A DNA stretch of 48,704 nucleotides from an uncultured Spirochaetota bacterium (lineage in GTDB: Bacteria > Spirochaetota > Spirochaetia > Treponematales > Rectinemataceae), in assembly GCA_903821875.1 (NCBI GenBank), contig CAIJMU010000105.1, positions 1 to 48,704 on the forward strand, in the 5' to 3' direction. The notes below the pieces were generated by a model that had not been told where the DNA came from, made no database searches, and worked only from the letters and a program-made list of their open reading frames with translations. The translations under genes were made by a program, and so were the position numbers. Shown piece after piece: positions 1-8,393 of the stretch; position 1 is the first letter of the stretch, and every line of letters starts with the position of its first letter.

Positions 1-549
1 GGCATGGCCGCCATCGGCGTCGTCATGCTGAGCAACTCGATGAGCCTCCGGGATATCGTCCAGGCCCAGTCCGCCTTCCACGGCCTGGGCTGGAACATCT
101 TTCTCCAGCCCCTGGGCTTCCTGGTCTTCCTCATCTGCGCCTTCGCCGAGTGCAACCGCCATCCCTTCGACCTGGCCGAGTGCGAGGCGGAGCTGATCGT
201 GGGCTACCACCTCGAGTACTCCTCCATGAAGATGGGCTTCTACCTCTTTTCCGAGTACATCAACATGTTCGTGTCCTCGGCCATCATGGCCACCCTCTTC
301 TTCGGCGGCTACAACGTTCCCTTCCTCGACATGCTGGGACTCAACCCAATTGTGATGACCCTCCTCGGAACCTTCGCCCTCTTCGTCAAGATCTTCCTCC
401 TGATGTTCGTCTTCATGTGGGTCCGCTGGACCCTTCCCCGTTTCCGCTACGACCAGCTCATGAATCTTGGGTGGAAGACCCTCTTCCCCCTCGCCATCAT
501 CAACATGCTCTGGACCGCCGGCCTCGTCGCGGCCCGCGGCTTCGTGTAG
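1..549 (+). CDS. nuoH: NADH-quinone oxidoreductase subunit H (cluster 1), 5' end missing
   Basis: C-terminal part (182 codons) of the complex I membrane subunit that forms the quinone-binding cavity together with NuoB and NuoD. The frame is already open at base 1, so the start lies outside the window. The family segment FAECNRHPFDLAECEAELI, then GYHLEYSS, is visible near residues 45-70; it is the acidic cytoplasmic loop typical of NuoH. Hydrophobic helices and a basic WVRWTLPRFRYD stretch follow. The stop is 9 bases before nuoI, so it belongs to the same operon. It is a diverged paralogue of the complete nuoH at 9540-10598. Confidence 0.95.
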   Translation, partial: GMAAIGVVMLSNSMSLRDIVQAQSAFHGLGWNIFLQPLGFLVFLICAFAECNRHPFDLAECEAELIVGYHLEYSSMKMGFYLFSEYINMFVSSAIMATLFFGGYNVPFLDMLGLNPIVMTLLGTFALFVKIFLLMFVFMWVRWTLPRFRYDQLMNLGWKTLFPLAIINMLWTAGLVAARGFV

Positions 550-558
550 GACGTCGGC

Positions 559-1179
559 ATGGCAATGACTCCCCTGACCAATCGCTCCAAGCAGGTGACG
601 CGGCTCCGCATGACCTGGGTCGAGCGCATCTACCTGCCCGCCATCGCCAAGGGCCTCTCGATCACCCTCAAGCACCTGTTCGGCAAGAAGGTGACCTACC
701 GGTATCCCGAGGTGCTTCGCCCGCGGCCCGAGGTCTATCGTGGCATGCATGTGCTCAAGCGGGACGAGGCCGGCGCCGAGCGCTGCACTGCCTGCGGACT
801 CTGCGCCCTGGCCTGCCCGGCCGAGGCCATCACCATGCAGGCAGCCGAACGCAAACCCGGGGAAGAGAAGCTCTACCGTGAGGAAAAATACGCCAGGGTC
901 TACGAGATCAACACACTGAGGTGCATCTTCTGCGGACTCTGCGAGGACGCCTGCCCGAAGGAGGCCATCTTCCTCACGAGCCGCCTCGTTCCCGCCGAGA
1001 ACCACCGGAAGAATTTCATCTACGGCAAGGACAGGCTCGTGGAATCCGGCCCGGGCGCCATCGATGTGAGCGGGCGCCAGACCACTGCCGTTGCAGCCTT
1101 CAAGAAGGACATGAAACACGAGCACAACCGCTGCGGGGCCGCCATGGGTCCCGCCGCCGCGGCGGGAGGCCACCGATGA
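559..1179 (+). CDS. nuoI: NADH-quinone oxidoreductase subunit I (cluster 1), 2x[4Fe-4S]
   Basis: Peripheral-arm ferredoxin-like subunit that passes electrons through two [4Fe-4S] clusters (N6a/N6b) toward NuoB. Both binding motifs are intact: CTACGLCALACP at residues 76-87 and CIFCGLCEDACP at 122-133. Length is 206 aa. The N-terminal amphipathic stretch, ending in KKVTYRYPE, is of the ordinary bacterial NuoI type. The Ala/Gly-rich C-terminus (about residues 185-206) looks unconserved. ATG 559 was chosen; ATG 565 is also possible. The stop overlaps the nuoJ start (ATGA), which suggests translational coupling. Confidence 0.95.
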   Translation: MAMTPLTNRSKQVTRLRMTWVERIYLPAIAKGLSITLKHLFGKKVTYRYPEVLRPRPEVYRGMHVLKRDEAGAERCTACGLCALACPAEAITMQAAERKPGEEKLYREEKYARVYEINTLRCIFCGLCEDACPKEAIFLTSRLVPAENHRKNFIYGKDRLVESGPGAIDVSGRQTTAVAAFKKDMKHEHNRCGAAMGPAAAAGGHR

Positions 1180-1688
1180 TCTCCATCGCCTTCTACCTTC
1201 TTACTGCCCTCCTTTTCAGCGCGGCACTCATGGTGATCCTGTCGAAGAATCCCATGTCCAGCGTGCTGTGGATGGTGGTGGCCTTCTTCGCGATTACTGG
1301 GCACTATGTCCTTCTCAACGCCCAGTTCCTCGTGGTCGTGAACATGGTCGTCTATGCGGGGGCCATCATGGTCCTCTTCATCTACACGGTCATGCTACTC
1401 AACCTGAGCAAGGACAATGACAACAGGGCTTCCCTTCTTGTCCGTCTCGCCGGCATCGTAAGCGGCGGGCTCCTCCTCACGGTCCTCATCGCAGCCCTGA
1501 GGCGTTCAACGGATGCTGCGGTCGGTGATCTGGCGCAGGTAGGGGCCACCTCCCTCGTCGGGCTCGTGAAGCCCCTCGGGCTCGCGCTCTTCAGGGACTT
1601 CCTGGTGCCCTTCGAGCTTTCGAGCGCCCTCTTCCTCGCGGCCCTCGTGGGTGCCGTGGCTCTTGGCAAGAAGGAGGCCAGTGACTGA
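1176..1688 (+). CDS. nuoJ: NADH-quinone oxidoreductase subunit J (cluster 1)
   Basis: Small membrane subunit of complex I (170 aa) with about five hydrophobic helices. The family hallmark is visible around the third helix: FLVVVNMVVYAGAIMVLFI, with the glycine that forms the pi-bulge hinge in NuoJ, followed by VMLLNL. The start ATG at 1176 overlaps the nuoI stop. An open frame extends upstream to 921, but there it only shadows nuoI. It ends 1 base before nuoK ATG 1690 and carries the likely nuoK Shine-Dalgarno (AGGAGG, 1672-1677) inside its last codons. Confidence 0.93.
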   Translation: MISIAFYLLTALLFSAALMVILSKNPMSSVLWMVVAFFAITGHYVLLNAQFLVVVNMVVYAGAIMVLFIYTVMLLNLSKDNDNRASLLVRLAGIVSGGLLLTVLIAALRRSTDAAVGDLAQVGATSLVGLVKPLGLALFRDFLVPFELSSALFLAALVGAVALGKKEASD

Positions 1689-1689
1689 T

Positions 1690-1998
1690 ATGGGAACCAT
1701 AACCCTCGACCACTACATCTACCTCGCATCCGCGCTTTTCGCGGTGGGCGTCGTCGGCGTCCTCATCCGGCGTAACATACTGATCATGATGATGGGCATC
1801 GAGCTCATGCTCAATGCGGTGAACATCCTCCTGGCGGCAACCTCGGCCTTCAACGGCGACAGCGCAGGCCAGGTCTTCGTGTTCTTCATCATGCTGGTCG
1901 CCGCTGCAGAAATCGCGGTGGGCCTGGCCATCATCACCATGATCTACCGGAACACCGGTTCCATCGACGTCAAAGACTACAGCCGGCTCAAGGGCTGA
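1690..1998 (+). CDS. nuoK: NADH-quinone oxidoreductase subunit K (cluster 1)
   Basis: Three-helix membrane subunit, 102 aa, the usual length. The conserved MMGIELMLNAVN carries the first buried glutamate, and AAAEIAVGLAI carries the second; both are needed for proton transfer in the family. ATG 1690 lies 12 bases after AGGAGG. GTG 1681, only 3 bases after it, would add three residues and overlap nuoJ. I prefer 1690 because the protein then begins MGTITLDHYIYL, like other NuoK. Identity with the second NuoK (11597-11905) is roughly half by eye. Confidence 0.93.
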   Translation: MGTITLDHYIYLASALFAVGVVGVLIRRNILIMMMGIELMLNAVNILLAATSAFNGDSAGQVFVFFIMLVAAAEIAVGLAIITMIYRNTGSIDVKDYSRLKG

Positions 1999-2009
1999 CG
2001 GAGCAGCGC

Positions 2010-3899
2010 ATGAACGAAGCAGTACTACTCTGCCTGATCCCGGCCCTCCCCCTCGTCGGTTTCCTCCTCACGGGACTCCTGGGCAAGAAGCTCGGCAGGG
2101 GCCTCTCAAGCTGGATCGGGACCCTCACGGTGGCTGCCTCCTTCGGCCTGGCCCTCACCCTCTTCATCGCCCATCCCGACGGCTTTGCCGCCAGCGGCCT
2201 GGGCATCCAGCTCTTCGACTGGATCCCTGCTGCCGGGCTGACCATAGCCTTCGGCCTGATGCTCGATCCCCTTTCACTCATCATGACCCTCGTGATCACG
2301 GGCATCGGTTTCCTCATCCACCTGTACAGCATCGGGTACATGAAGCATGACGAGGGCGCGCCGCGATTCTTCAGCTTCCTGAACCTCTTCGTCTTCTCGA
2401 TGCTCCTCCTGGTGCTCGCTGACAACTATGCCCTCATGTTTGTCGGCTGGGAGGGAGTGGGCCTCTGCTCCTACCTCCTGATCGGCTTCTGGTTCACCAA
2501 GGACGAGTACAACGCAGCAGCGGTCAAGGCCTTCGTGATGAACCGGATCGGCGACCTCGGCTTCCTCCTCGGGCTCTTCGTGATGGTTGCGACCTTCGGC
2601 AGCCTTTCCTTCGGGGAGGTCTTCGCGAAGGCCGGTGCGATGGAGGCGGGAGCCCCTGCACTGACCCTCATAACACTGATGTTGTTCGTAGGGGCTGTCG
2701 GCAAGAGTGCCCAGATCCCGCTCTACACCTGGCTTCCGGACGCCATGGCCGGCCCCACGCCGGTCTCCGCCCTCATCCATGCCGCTACCATGGTGACCGC
2801 GGGCATCTACATGGTGATCCGCTCGCATGTCCTGTACGACCTGGCTCCGATCGCCCTTACCGTGATTTCCGTTGTAGGACTGGCCACTGCGATCTGGGCG
2901 GGCCTCATCGCCCTCAGCCAGCGCGACATCAAGAAGGTGCTGGCCTACTCTACGGTCAGCCAGCTCGGTTTCATGTTCCTGACTCTGGGCGTCGGTGCCT
3001 ATTCGACGGGCTATTTCCATGTCTTCACCCACGCATTCTTCAAGGCCCTGCTTTTCCTGGCTGCCGGATCCGTCATCCACGCCCTTTCCGGCGAGCAGGA
3101 CATTAGGAAGATGGGTGGCCTGGCCAAGAAACTCCCAATTACCTACATCACCTTCCTTGTTGGCACCCTGGCCATCTCGGGCATCCCTCCCTTCGCAGGC
3201 TTTTTCTCGAAGGACGCCATCCTCGCCGCCGTCTACGCCCGGTCTCCCCTCCTCTGGGGCCTGAGCATCTTTGCCGCCTTCCTGACCGCCTTCTACATGG
3301 GGCGGCTCTTCATCCTGGTCTTCCACAGCAAGGACCGTACGACAAAGGGCGTCCATCCCCACGAGTCACCCTGGACCATGACGGTTCCGCTGATCGTGCT
3401 GGCCCTCGGTTCGACAGCTGCCGGCTTCCTTGGCATGCCTGCCGTCTTCGGCGTTCCCGATTGGATGGCCGGTTTCCTCGCCCCCTCGGCTGGCGAGTAC
3501 GCGGTCGGCCTCGAGGAAGGCACCGAGTGGCTCCTTATGGGGATCTCGACAGTCGTGGTGCTCTGCGGATTCATCTTTGCCGTCCTTAAGTACGGCCCCG
3601 GCAAGGTCGTACCAACTGAAGACAAAAAAACGAGGGGCCCGGTCCGCTGGTCCCTCAGGAAGTTCCGGGTGGACGAGTTCTACGACGCCCTCATCGTGAA
3701 GCCACTTTTCGCCTTGTCATCATGGCTCTTCGGCACCGCCAACGATCGCGGCATCGATGGGGTGGTCCGGGGTACGGCGGGACTGGTCGCATGGGTGGGA
3801 GGCAGGGTCCGCCTTCTCCAGACAGGCAATATCGTCTTCTATCTTTTTGCCATGACGCTCGGCGTCATCGTCATAGCCGCCGTCGCGGCCCTGGGATAA
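2010..3899 (+). CDS. nuoL: NADH-quinone oxidoreductase subunit L (cluster 1)
   Basis: Antiporter-like proton-pumping subunit, 629 aa, about 16 membrane helices plus the long lateral helix near the C-terminus. Key elements seen: FVGWEGVGLCSYLLIGFW with the TM5 glutamate, GKSAQIPLYTWLPDAMAGPTP with the TM7 lysine, and VSALIHAATMVTAGIYM with the broken-helix histidine. The C-terminal RKFRVDEFYDALIVKP and RLLQTGNIVFY are typical of NuoL. It starts 11 bases after nuoK and ends 3 bases before nuoM. Confidence 0.95.
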   Translation: MNEAVLLCLIPALPLVGFLLTGLLGKKLGRGLSSWIGTLTVAASFGLALTLFIAHPDGFAASGLGIQLFDWIPAAGLTIAFGLMLDPLSLIMTLVITGIGFLIHLYSIGYMKHDEGAPRFFSFLNLFVFSMLLLVLADNYALMFVGWEGVGLCSYLLIGFWFTKDEYNAAAVKAFVMNRIGDLGFLLGLFVMVATFGSLSFGEVFAKAGAMEAGAPALTLITLMLFVGAVGKSAQIPLYTWLPDAMAGPTPVSALIHAATMVTAGIYMVIRSHVLYDLAPIALTVISVVGLATAIWAGLIALSQRDIKKVLAYSTVSQLGFMFLTLGVGAYSTGYFHVFTHAFFKALLFLAAGSVIHALSGEQDIRKMGGLAKKLPITYITFLVGTLAISGIPPFAGFFSKDAILAAVYARSPLLWGLSIFAAFLTAFYMGRLFILVFHSKDRTTKGVHPHESPWTMTVPLIVLALGSTAAGFLGMPAVFGVPDWMAGFLAPSAGEYAVGLEEGTEWLLMGISTVVVLCGFIFAVLKYGPGKVVPTEDKKTRGPVRWSLRKFRVDEFYDALIVKPLFALSSWLFGTANDRGIDGVVRGTAGLVAWVGGRVRLLQTGNIVFYLFAMTLGVIVIAAVAALG

Positions 3900-3902
3900 G
3901 CA

Positions 3903-5351
3903 ATGGTCACACTACTCCTGATTCTCCTTCCCCTCCTGGGCGGCCTCCTGGTGATGGCCCTTCCTGAAAAGGCGGCCCGGATCGTCGCGGCCCTCGTTGC
4001 CGGTGTTACAGCCTTGCTTGCCCTGGGCGTCGCCTCGGTCTGGGGCGCGTGGCCAGCGGCGAGCTTCGATTTCCTTCTCGACTGGGTACCGGCCTGGGGC
4101 CTCTCCTTCAGCATCGGGCTCGACGGCCTGAGTCTACCCCTGGTGCTTCTCACCATCGTGGTGGCCCCTGTGGCCCTCATCGTCTCGATGCGGCGCGACG
4201 AGCGGCGGAGCTCGATCCTCTACGGCCTGATCCTCGCGATGGAGGCAGGGCTCGTCGGTGTCTTTGCGGCCCGCGATGCTGTCGTATTCTACCTGTTCTG
4301 GGAGCTGGCCCTCGTTCCGGTGTATTTCATCGCTGCCTTCTGGGGTGGGGAAAAGCGTGTGCCCGTCACCCTCAAGTTCTTTGTCTACACGGTCGTGGGC
4401 AGCCTCTTCATGCTCTTCGGTATCATCTATGTCCATGGCTATACGGCTGGAGCACATAGCTTCGCCCTTTCGAGTTTCTACTCGGCGCAGCTCCCTGAAG
4501 AAGCAGCGCCCTGGATACTCGCCTGTTTCGCTTTTGCCTTTGCCATCAAGATGCCCCTCTTCCCCTTCCACACCTGGCAGAGTGACACCTACAACGAGGC
4601 CCCTGCCGCAGGCACCATCCTCCTCGCGGCCCTCATGGCTAAGATGGGCTTGTACGGAGCCATCCGCTGGATGCTTCCTGTCTTTCCCACGGCCTTCGCC
4701 GCCTGGCAGACAGTATTTATTACCCTTGGAGTGATCGGGGTGGTCTGGGGCTCCTTGGTGGCCCTTGCGCAGAAGGACATGAAGCGCCTTCTGGCCTGGT
4801 CGAGCTTTTCGCATACAGGCCTGATGGCTGCTGGCGTCTTTTCCCTCGGCATGCTCGGATTCCAGGGTGGCATCGTGCAGATGGTCGCCCACGGTCTTTC
4901 GATAGCGGGGCTTCTCCTGGCGGTCGACATCTTCGAGAGCCAGACGGGAGGCAGGCAGATCGGCGCGGTTTCCGGCCTTGCCCACCGCAACGGGGCCTTT
5001 GCGACGCTCTTTGTCATTCTTGCCCTGTCGGCTATAGGATTACCGCTCACAGGCGGCTTTGTGGGTGAGTTCCTCCTCCTCCTGTCCTTGTCAAAGTTCG
5101 GGCTCTGGTGGGCCCTTGTCGGAGGCCTTGGAGTCATCCTCGGCGCGGTCCTCTACCTCCAGTGGATCCGGAAGAGCCTTCTCGGACCTGTGCCGTCCAC
5201 GGTAGCGGTCTTCAAGATGAGGCCATCGGAGGCCGCTGCGCTCACCCTCCTTGCCCTCGCTAGCCTGGCCCTCGGCATCTACCCCAAGCCCCTCCTGGAG
5301 CTTTCCGCTCCGGCCCTCGACGCGATCTTCCACATCATGGGGGCGAAGTAA
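3903..5351 (+). CDS. nuoM: NADH-quinone oxidoreductase subunit M (cluster 1)
   Basis: Second antiporter-like proton channel of complex I, 482 aa, about 14 helices. FYLFWELALVPVYFIAAFWG carries the TM5 glutamate, and the TM7 lysine is in AIKMPLFPFHTWQSDTYNEA. The latter loop has Gln-Ser-Asp-Thr-Tyr where most NuoM have Leu-Pro-Asp-Ala-His; I recall a similar WQ.D.Y form from Bacteroidetes-type NuoM, but this needs a search. NuoM of the second cluster has WTPDGH at this place, so the two clusters differ here. It ends 3 bases before nuoN. Confidence 0.94.
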   Translation: MVTLLLILLPLLGGLLVMALPEKAARIVAALVAGVTALLALGVASVWGAWPAASFDFLLDWVPAWGLSFSIGLDGLSLPLVLLTIVVAPVALIVSMRRDERRSSILYGLILAMEAGLVGVFAARDAVVFYLFWELALVPVYFIAAFWGGEKRVPVTLKFFVYTVVGSLFMLFGIIYVHGYTAGAHSFALSSFYSAQLPEEAAPWILACFAFAFAIKMPLFPFHTWQSDTYNEAPAAGTILLAALMAKMGLYGAIRWMLPVFPTAFAAWQTVFITLGVIGVVWGSLVALAQKDMKRLLAWSSFSHTGLMAAGVFSLGMLGFQGGIVQMVAHGLSIAGLLLAVDIFESQTGGRQIGAVSGLAHRNGAFATLFVILALSAIGLPLTGGFVGEFLLLLSLSKFGLWWALVGGLGVILGAVLYLQWIRKSLLGPVPSTVAVFKMRPSEAAALTLLALASLALGIYPKPLLELSAPALDAIFHIMGAK

Positions 5352-5354
5352 ACC

Positions 5355-6734
5355 ATGAGCCTGTACCTCCTGCTTCCCATACTTGCCGTCATCGTGCTTT
5401 TTGCCAACCTCGGGCGGCTCAAGAGCCTTGGATTCCCCCTTGCCGTCTTCGGACTCATCGTCGCAGCCGTGCTGGCAGGCTTCCAGATCGGCCTCGACCA
5501 CCGCCTCCTCAGGGGCATGGCCGAGTTCGACACCTTCGCCTCCGCCTTCAGCCTGCTCGTCATAGTACTGACGATCCTCGTCGTCCTCCTCCTGGGCTCC
5601 CCCTCGGGCAGGACCGAGGTGCCCCGCGCCGAGAAGGCCGCACTTGTCATCTTCTCGCTGACCGGGGCGGTGATGCTTACGAGCTACACCAACCTCGTGA
5701 TGCTCTTCCTCGGGATCGAGATACTGAGCATTCCCGTCTATGTCCTCGTGGGAACGAGGAAGAGCGACGTGAAGGGCAACGAGGCCGCGCTGAAGTACTT
5801 CCTCAACGGCTCCTTCGCCACGGGCATCCTCCTGTTCGGCATCGGTCTAATCTATGCCGGAACCGGACAGTTCTCGCTGGGAGGAATCCTCCTGTGGACC
5901 CAGGCGAATTCAAGCGGCATACATCCCCTCTTCCACCTCGGTCTCCTCTTTATCCTCTTTGGCCTGGCCTTCAAGGTTTCCGCAGCTCCCTTCCATTTCT
6001 GGACTCCCGATGTCTATGAGGGAGCGCCTACCGCGGTGACCGCCTACATGAGCACTGTCGTCAAGATCGCGGCCTTCGCCGCCTTCTTCCGCCTTCTCTA
6101 CCGGGCCTTCCCGATGGCAGCCGAGAGCTGGCTCTGGATCATAGGCCTCCTTGCGGTGCTGACCCTTCTCGTGGGCAATCTCGGTGCGCTGGCCCAGGGC
6201 GGCTTCAAGCGCCTGATGGCCTACTCGGGCATCTCGCACGCCGGCTACCTCCTGATCGCCCTTCTGGCGACCGGTTCCATGGCCATGGGCACTCTCTGGC
6301 TCTACACTGCCGCCTACGCTGCTGCAACCATGATCGCCTTTGTCGCCTGGGCCCGTATCGAGGAGGGTGGGGAAGGGGATGCCATCGCCGCCTTTGCTGG
6401 CCTGCGTTCGCGCTCGCCCTTCCTCGCCTTTGGACTCGCCCTGGCCATGCTCTCCTTGGTCGGCGTGCCCCCATTGGGCGGCTTTTTCGGAAAGCTCTTT
6501 GTCTTCGCGAACGCAGTAGGGCAGGGAAAGATCGCCCTCGTGGTTTTCGCCGTCGTGATGAGCGCGATCGGAATGGTGTATTACCTGCGACCTCTTATCC
6601 AGGCCTGGTTCAATGAGCCCAGGGTCATGGCAAAGCTGCCACTCCGGGCCGCCGAGTTAGCGGTCGTCGGATTCTGCATGCTGGTGCTTGTGGGTCTTGC
6701 GGCTGCTCCGGCCTGGGTGCTCGGGGCCTTCTGA
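5355..6734 (+). CDS. nuoN: NADH-quinone oxidoreductase subunit N (cluster 1)
   Basis: Third antiporter-like subunit, 459 aa, last gene of cluster 1. LFLGIEILSIPVYVLVG has the TM5 glutamate, AFKVSAAPFHFWTPDVYEGAPT has the TM7 lysine, and KRLMAYSGISHAGYLLI has the usual discontinuous-helix region. The stop is followed 27 bases later by a strong intrinsic terminator, which closes the transcription unit before the second nuo cluster. Confidence 0.95.
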   Translation: MSLYLLLPILAVIVLFANLGRLKSLGFPLAVFGLIVAAVLAGFQIGLDHRLLRGMAEFDTFASAFSLLVIVLTILVVLLLGSPSGRTEVPRAEKAALVIFSLTGAVMLTSYTNLVMLFLGIEILSIPVYVLVGTRKSDVKGNEAALKYFLNGSFATGILLFGIGLIYAGTGQFSLGGILLWTQANSSGIHPLFHLGLLFILFGLAFKVSAAPFHFWTPDVYEGAPTAVTAYMSTVVKIAAFAAFFRLLYRAFPMAAESWLWIIGLLAVLTLLVGNLGALAQGGFKRLMAYSGISHAGYLLIALLATGSMAMGTLWLYTAAYAAATMIAFVAWARIEEGGEGDAIAAFAGLRSRSPFLAFGLALAMLSLVGVPPLGGFFGKLFVFANAVGQGKIALVVFAVVMSAIGMVYYLRPLIQAWFNEPRVMAKLPLRAAELAVVGFCMLVLVGLAAAPAWVLGAF

Positions 6735-6760
6735 CCACGACGTTTACGGTTGTTGAAGCA

Positions 6761-6796
6761 GGGCATCGTGGATTGCATCCGCGATGCCCTTTTTTT
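6761..6796 (+). terminator. Intrinsic terminator after cluster 1 nuoN
   Basis: GGGCATCG at 6761-6768 pairs with CGATGCCC at 6782-6789. A T.G wobble and GGAT/ATCC extend the stem to about 13 pairs around a 3-nt loop, and seven Ts (6790-6796) follow. This is a textbook Rho-independent terminator. It separates the two complex I operons. Confidence 0.93.
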
Positions 6797-6830
6797 CGTG
6801 CGCCTGCACGGGCCATAGACAGTCGTCGTG

Positions 6831-6859
6831 TTGCCAATCATCCCAAATCATACTAGAAT
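6831..6859 (+). promoter_or_regulatory. Sigma-70-type promoter for the second nuo cluster
   Basis: TTGCCA (6831-6836) and TAGAAT (6854-6859) are separated by 17 bases; each matches the consensus at 5 of 6 positions. Transcription would start near 6866 and leave a leader of about 135 nt before nuoA. The leader contains the palindrome AGGCGCCTGGCGCCT (6896-6910) and a CCATCC/GGATGG hairpin (6965-6980) that ends 10 bases before the nuoA Shine-Dalgarno (AGGAG, 6991-6995), so folding could affect initiation. Confidence 0.6.
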
Positions 6860-7001
6860 CCCGCCATTCCTCCGTTCTACTTCCAGCGAATGATCAGGCG
6901 CCTGGCGCCTCCATGCCGGTCTCCTTCCCGCACTCGAGGCCGACGAGCGTTCCTGGGTTTTTATCCATCCTTCCGGATGGTCCAGACATAAGGAGAGTGT
7001 G

Positions 7002-7358
7002 ATGGCCAAGGAATTCGGAACTCTCTTTCTCTTCCTCGCGGGGGGCTTTGTCCTGTCCCTCGTCATCGTATTCGTGAATTGGCTGCTGCGTCCGCGCAAC
7101 CCGAGCTCTGCGAAGGCCCGGACCTACGAGTGCGGGCTCGAAACCGAGGGACCGACCTGGGTCCAGTTCAAGATCAGCTATTACCTCTACGCATTGATCT
7201 TTGTCGTCTTCGACGTCGAGGTCGTGTTCCTCTACCCCTGGGCTTCGTCCTTCAAGAGTGCTGGTCTCGTTCCCTTTGTCGAGATGGCGATTTTCATCGG
7301 CGTGCTGGCCCTGGGGATCTGGTTCGCATGGAAGAAGGGAGCCTTTGAATGGAATTGA
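7002..7358 (+). CDS. nuoA: NADH-quinone oxidoreductase subunit A (cluster 2)
   Basis: Three-helix complex I membrane subunit, 118 aa. The loop motif ending in TYECGLE (cysteine near residue 43) and the acidic helix [11 protein letters not shown] are the family signatures. ATG 7002 lies 6 bases after AGGAG (6991-6995); GTG 6999 directly before it is less likely. It is the first gene of the second, complete cluster and overlaps nuoB by 10 bases. Confidence 0.95.
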   Translation: MAKEFGTLFLFLAGGFVLSLVIVFVNWLLRPRNPSSAKARTYECGLETEGPTWVQFKISYYLYALIFVVFDVEVVFLYPWASSFKSAGLVPFVEMAIFIGVLALGIWFAWKKGAFEWN

Positions 7359-7882
7359 ATCACAACGACCCCAGCGCTCCGGGGCACGGATCGAAGGAAC
7401 CGACGACCCTCATCAAGGGGCCCTTGCACGACGGAATCGAGGCTGTCCTCGATTTCTGCCGCGGCAACTCGCTGTGGCCGGTCACCTTCGGCCTGGCCTG
7501 CTGTGCAATCGAGATGATGTCGGCAGGAGGGGCACGCTACGACCTTTCCCGCTTCGGCTACGAGGTCTTCCGCCCCTCGCCGCGCCAGGCTGACCTCATG
7601 ATCGTGGCCGGCACGGTGACCGACAAGATGGCGCCCCTCCTCAAGACCATCTACGACCAGATGCCCGAACCCAAGTATGTGCTCGCGATGGGAGGCTGCG
7701 CGATCTGCGGCGGACCCTTCACTGACTCCTACTCGGTCGTGCAGGGAGTGGACACAATTGTGCCTGTCGACGTCTACGTCCCGGGCTGTCCTCCCAGGCC
7801 GGAAGCCCTCATCGACGGCATCCTCAAGATCCGCGCGATGCTCCGCCACCCCGAACTCCGGGAGGTCCGCTTCAATGCGTGA
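7349..7882 (+). CDS. nuoB: NADH-quinone oxidoreductase subunit B (cluster 2), N2 cluster
   Basis: Carries the terminal [4Fe-4S] cluster N2, which reduces quinone. The four ligands are seen: the adjacent Cys51-Cys52 ([10 protein letters not shown]), Cys117 (MGGCAICGG) and Cys147 (PGCPPRPE). Length 177 aa. The start overlaps nuoA, and the stop overlaps nuoC by 8 bases, so A-B-C are probably translationally coupled. Cluster 1 has no visible counterpart because the window begins inside nuoH. Confidence 0.95.
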   Translation: MELNHNDPSAPGHGSKEPTTLIKGPLHDGIEAVLDFCRGNSLWPVTFGLACCAIEMMSAGGARYDLSRFGYEVFRPSPRQADLMIVAGTVTDKMAPLLKTIYDQMPEPKYVLAMGGCAICGGPFTDSYSVVQGVDTIVPVDVYVPGCPPRPEALIDGILKIRAMLRHPELREVRFNA

Positions 7883-8393
7883 TATCAACAAGATCGCGGC
7901 CGTCCTGCCGAAGGCCGAAGTCCGGGATGGAGCCCTCGTCATCCAGGCCTCCGAAGCGGTGGAAGTCCTCGCGGCAGTGAAGGCCCTCGGTGGCTTCGCC
8001 CTCTTCGACATCACCTGCGTCGACCGTCCGGCCGGCACACCCCCGGCTTCGGCCGAAGGCGCTGTTCCCGCCTACCCGGCCTGCTTCGAACTGGCCTGGC
8101 GGATCTGGGACCTGTCCGAAGGCTCGAAGGATATACTCACAATTAGGTCATTCATCGACCACGACAGGGCCGAGGCTCCGAGCGTGATGGCTGTCTGGAA
8201 ATCGGCCGACATGCTCGAGCGGGAGGTCTGGGACCTGATGGGCATCCGCTTCACCGGGCGCCCCCACCTCGAGCGCGTCCTCAACCGCGCTGACTTCGAG
8301 GGCCATCCCCTCCGCAAGGACTTCGTCATGCCGAAGCGCGACCGCTTTCCGCCGGCATCCTGGGACAAGAAAGCCGCCGAGGGAGGGCAGTGA
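7875..8393 (+). CDS. nuoC: NADH-quinone oxidoreductase subunit C (cluster 2)
   Basis: 30-kDa-type hydrophilic subunit, 172 aa, not fused to NuoD. The family core is visible as [12 protein letters not shown] near residue 37, an ILTIRSFI strand, then [19 protein letters not shown] with [15 protein letters not shown], the standard NuoC signature. ATG 7875 sits inside the end of nuoB. The stop (TGA, 8391-8393) shares its last base with the nuoD ATG. Confidence 0.93.
   Translation: MRDINKIAAVLPKAEVRDGALVIQASEAVEVLAAVKALGGFALFDITCVDRPAGTPPASAEGAVPAYPACFELAWRIWDLSEGSKDILTIRSFIDHDRAEAPSVMAVWKSADMLEREVWDLMGIRFTGRPHLERVLNRADFEGHPLRKDFVMPKRDRFPPASWDKKAAEGGQ

Noticed and set aside
921-1175. Extended NuoJ of 255 aa
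   Set aside because: The extra N-terminus is a frame-shifted shadow of nuoI. NuoJ is normally about 170 aa, starting with a membrane helix as at 1176.
2274-3362. 362-codon minus-strand frame inside nuoL
   Set aside because: Composition is Glu/His/Asp/Arg-rich, typical of the antisense of a membrane gene. NuoL on the other strand is certain.
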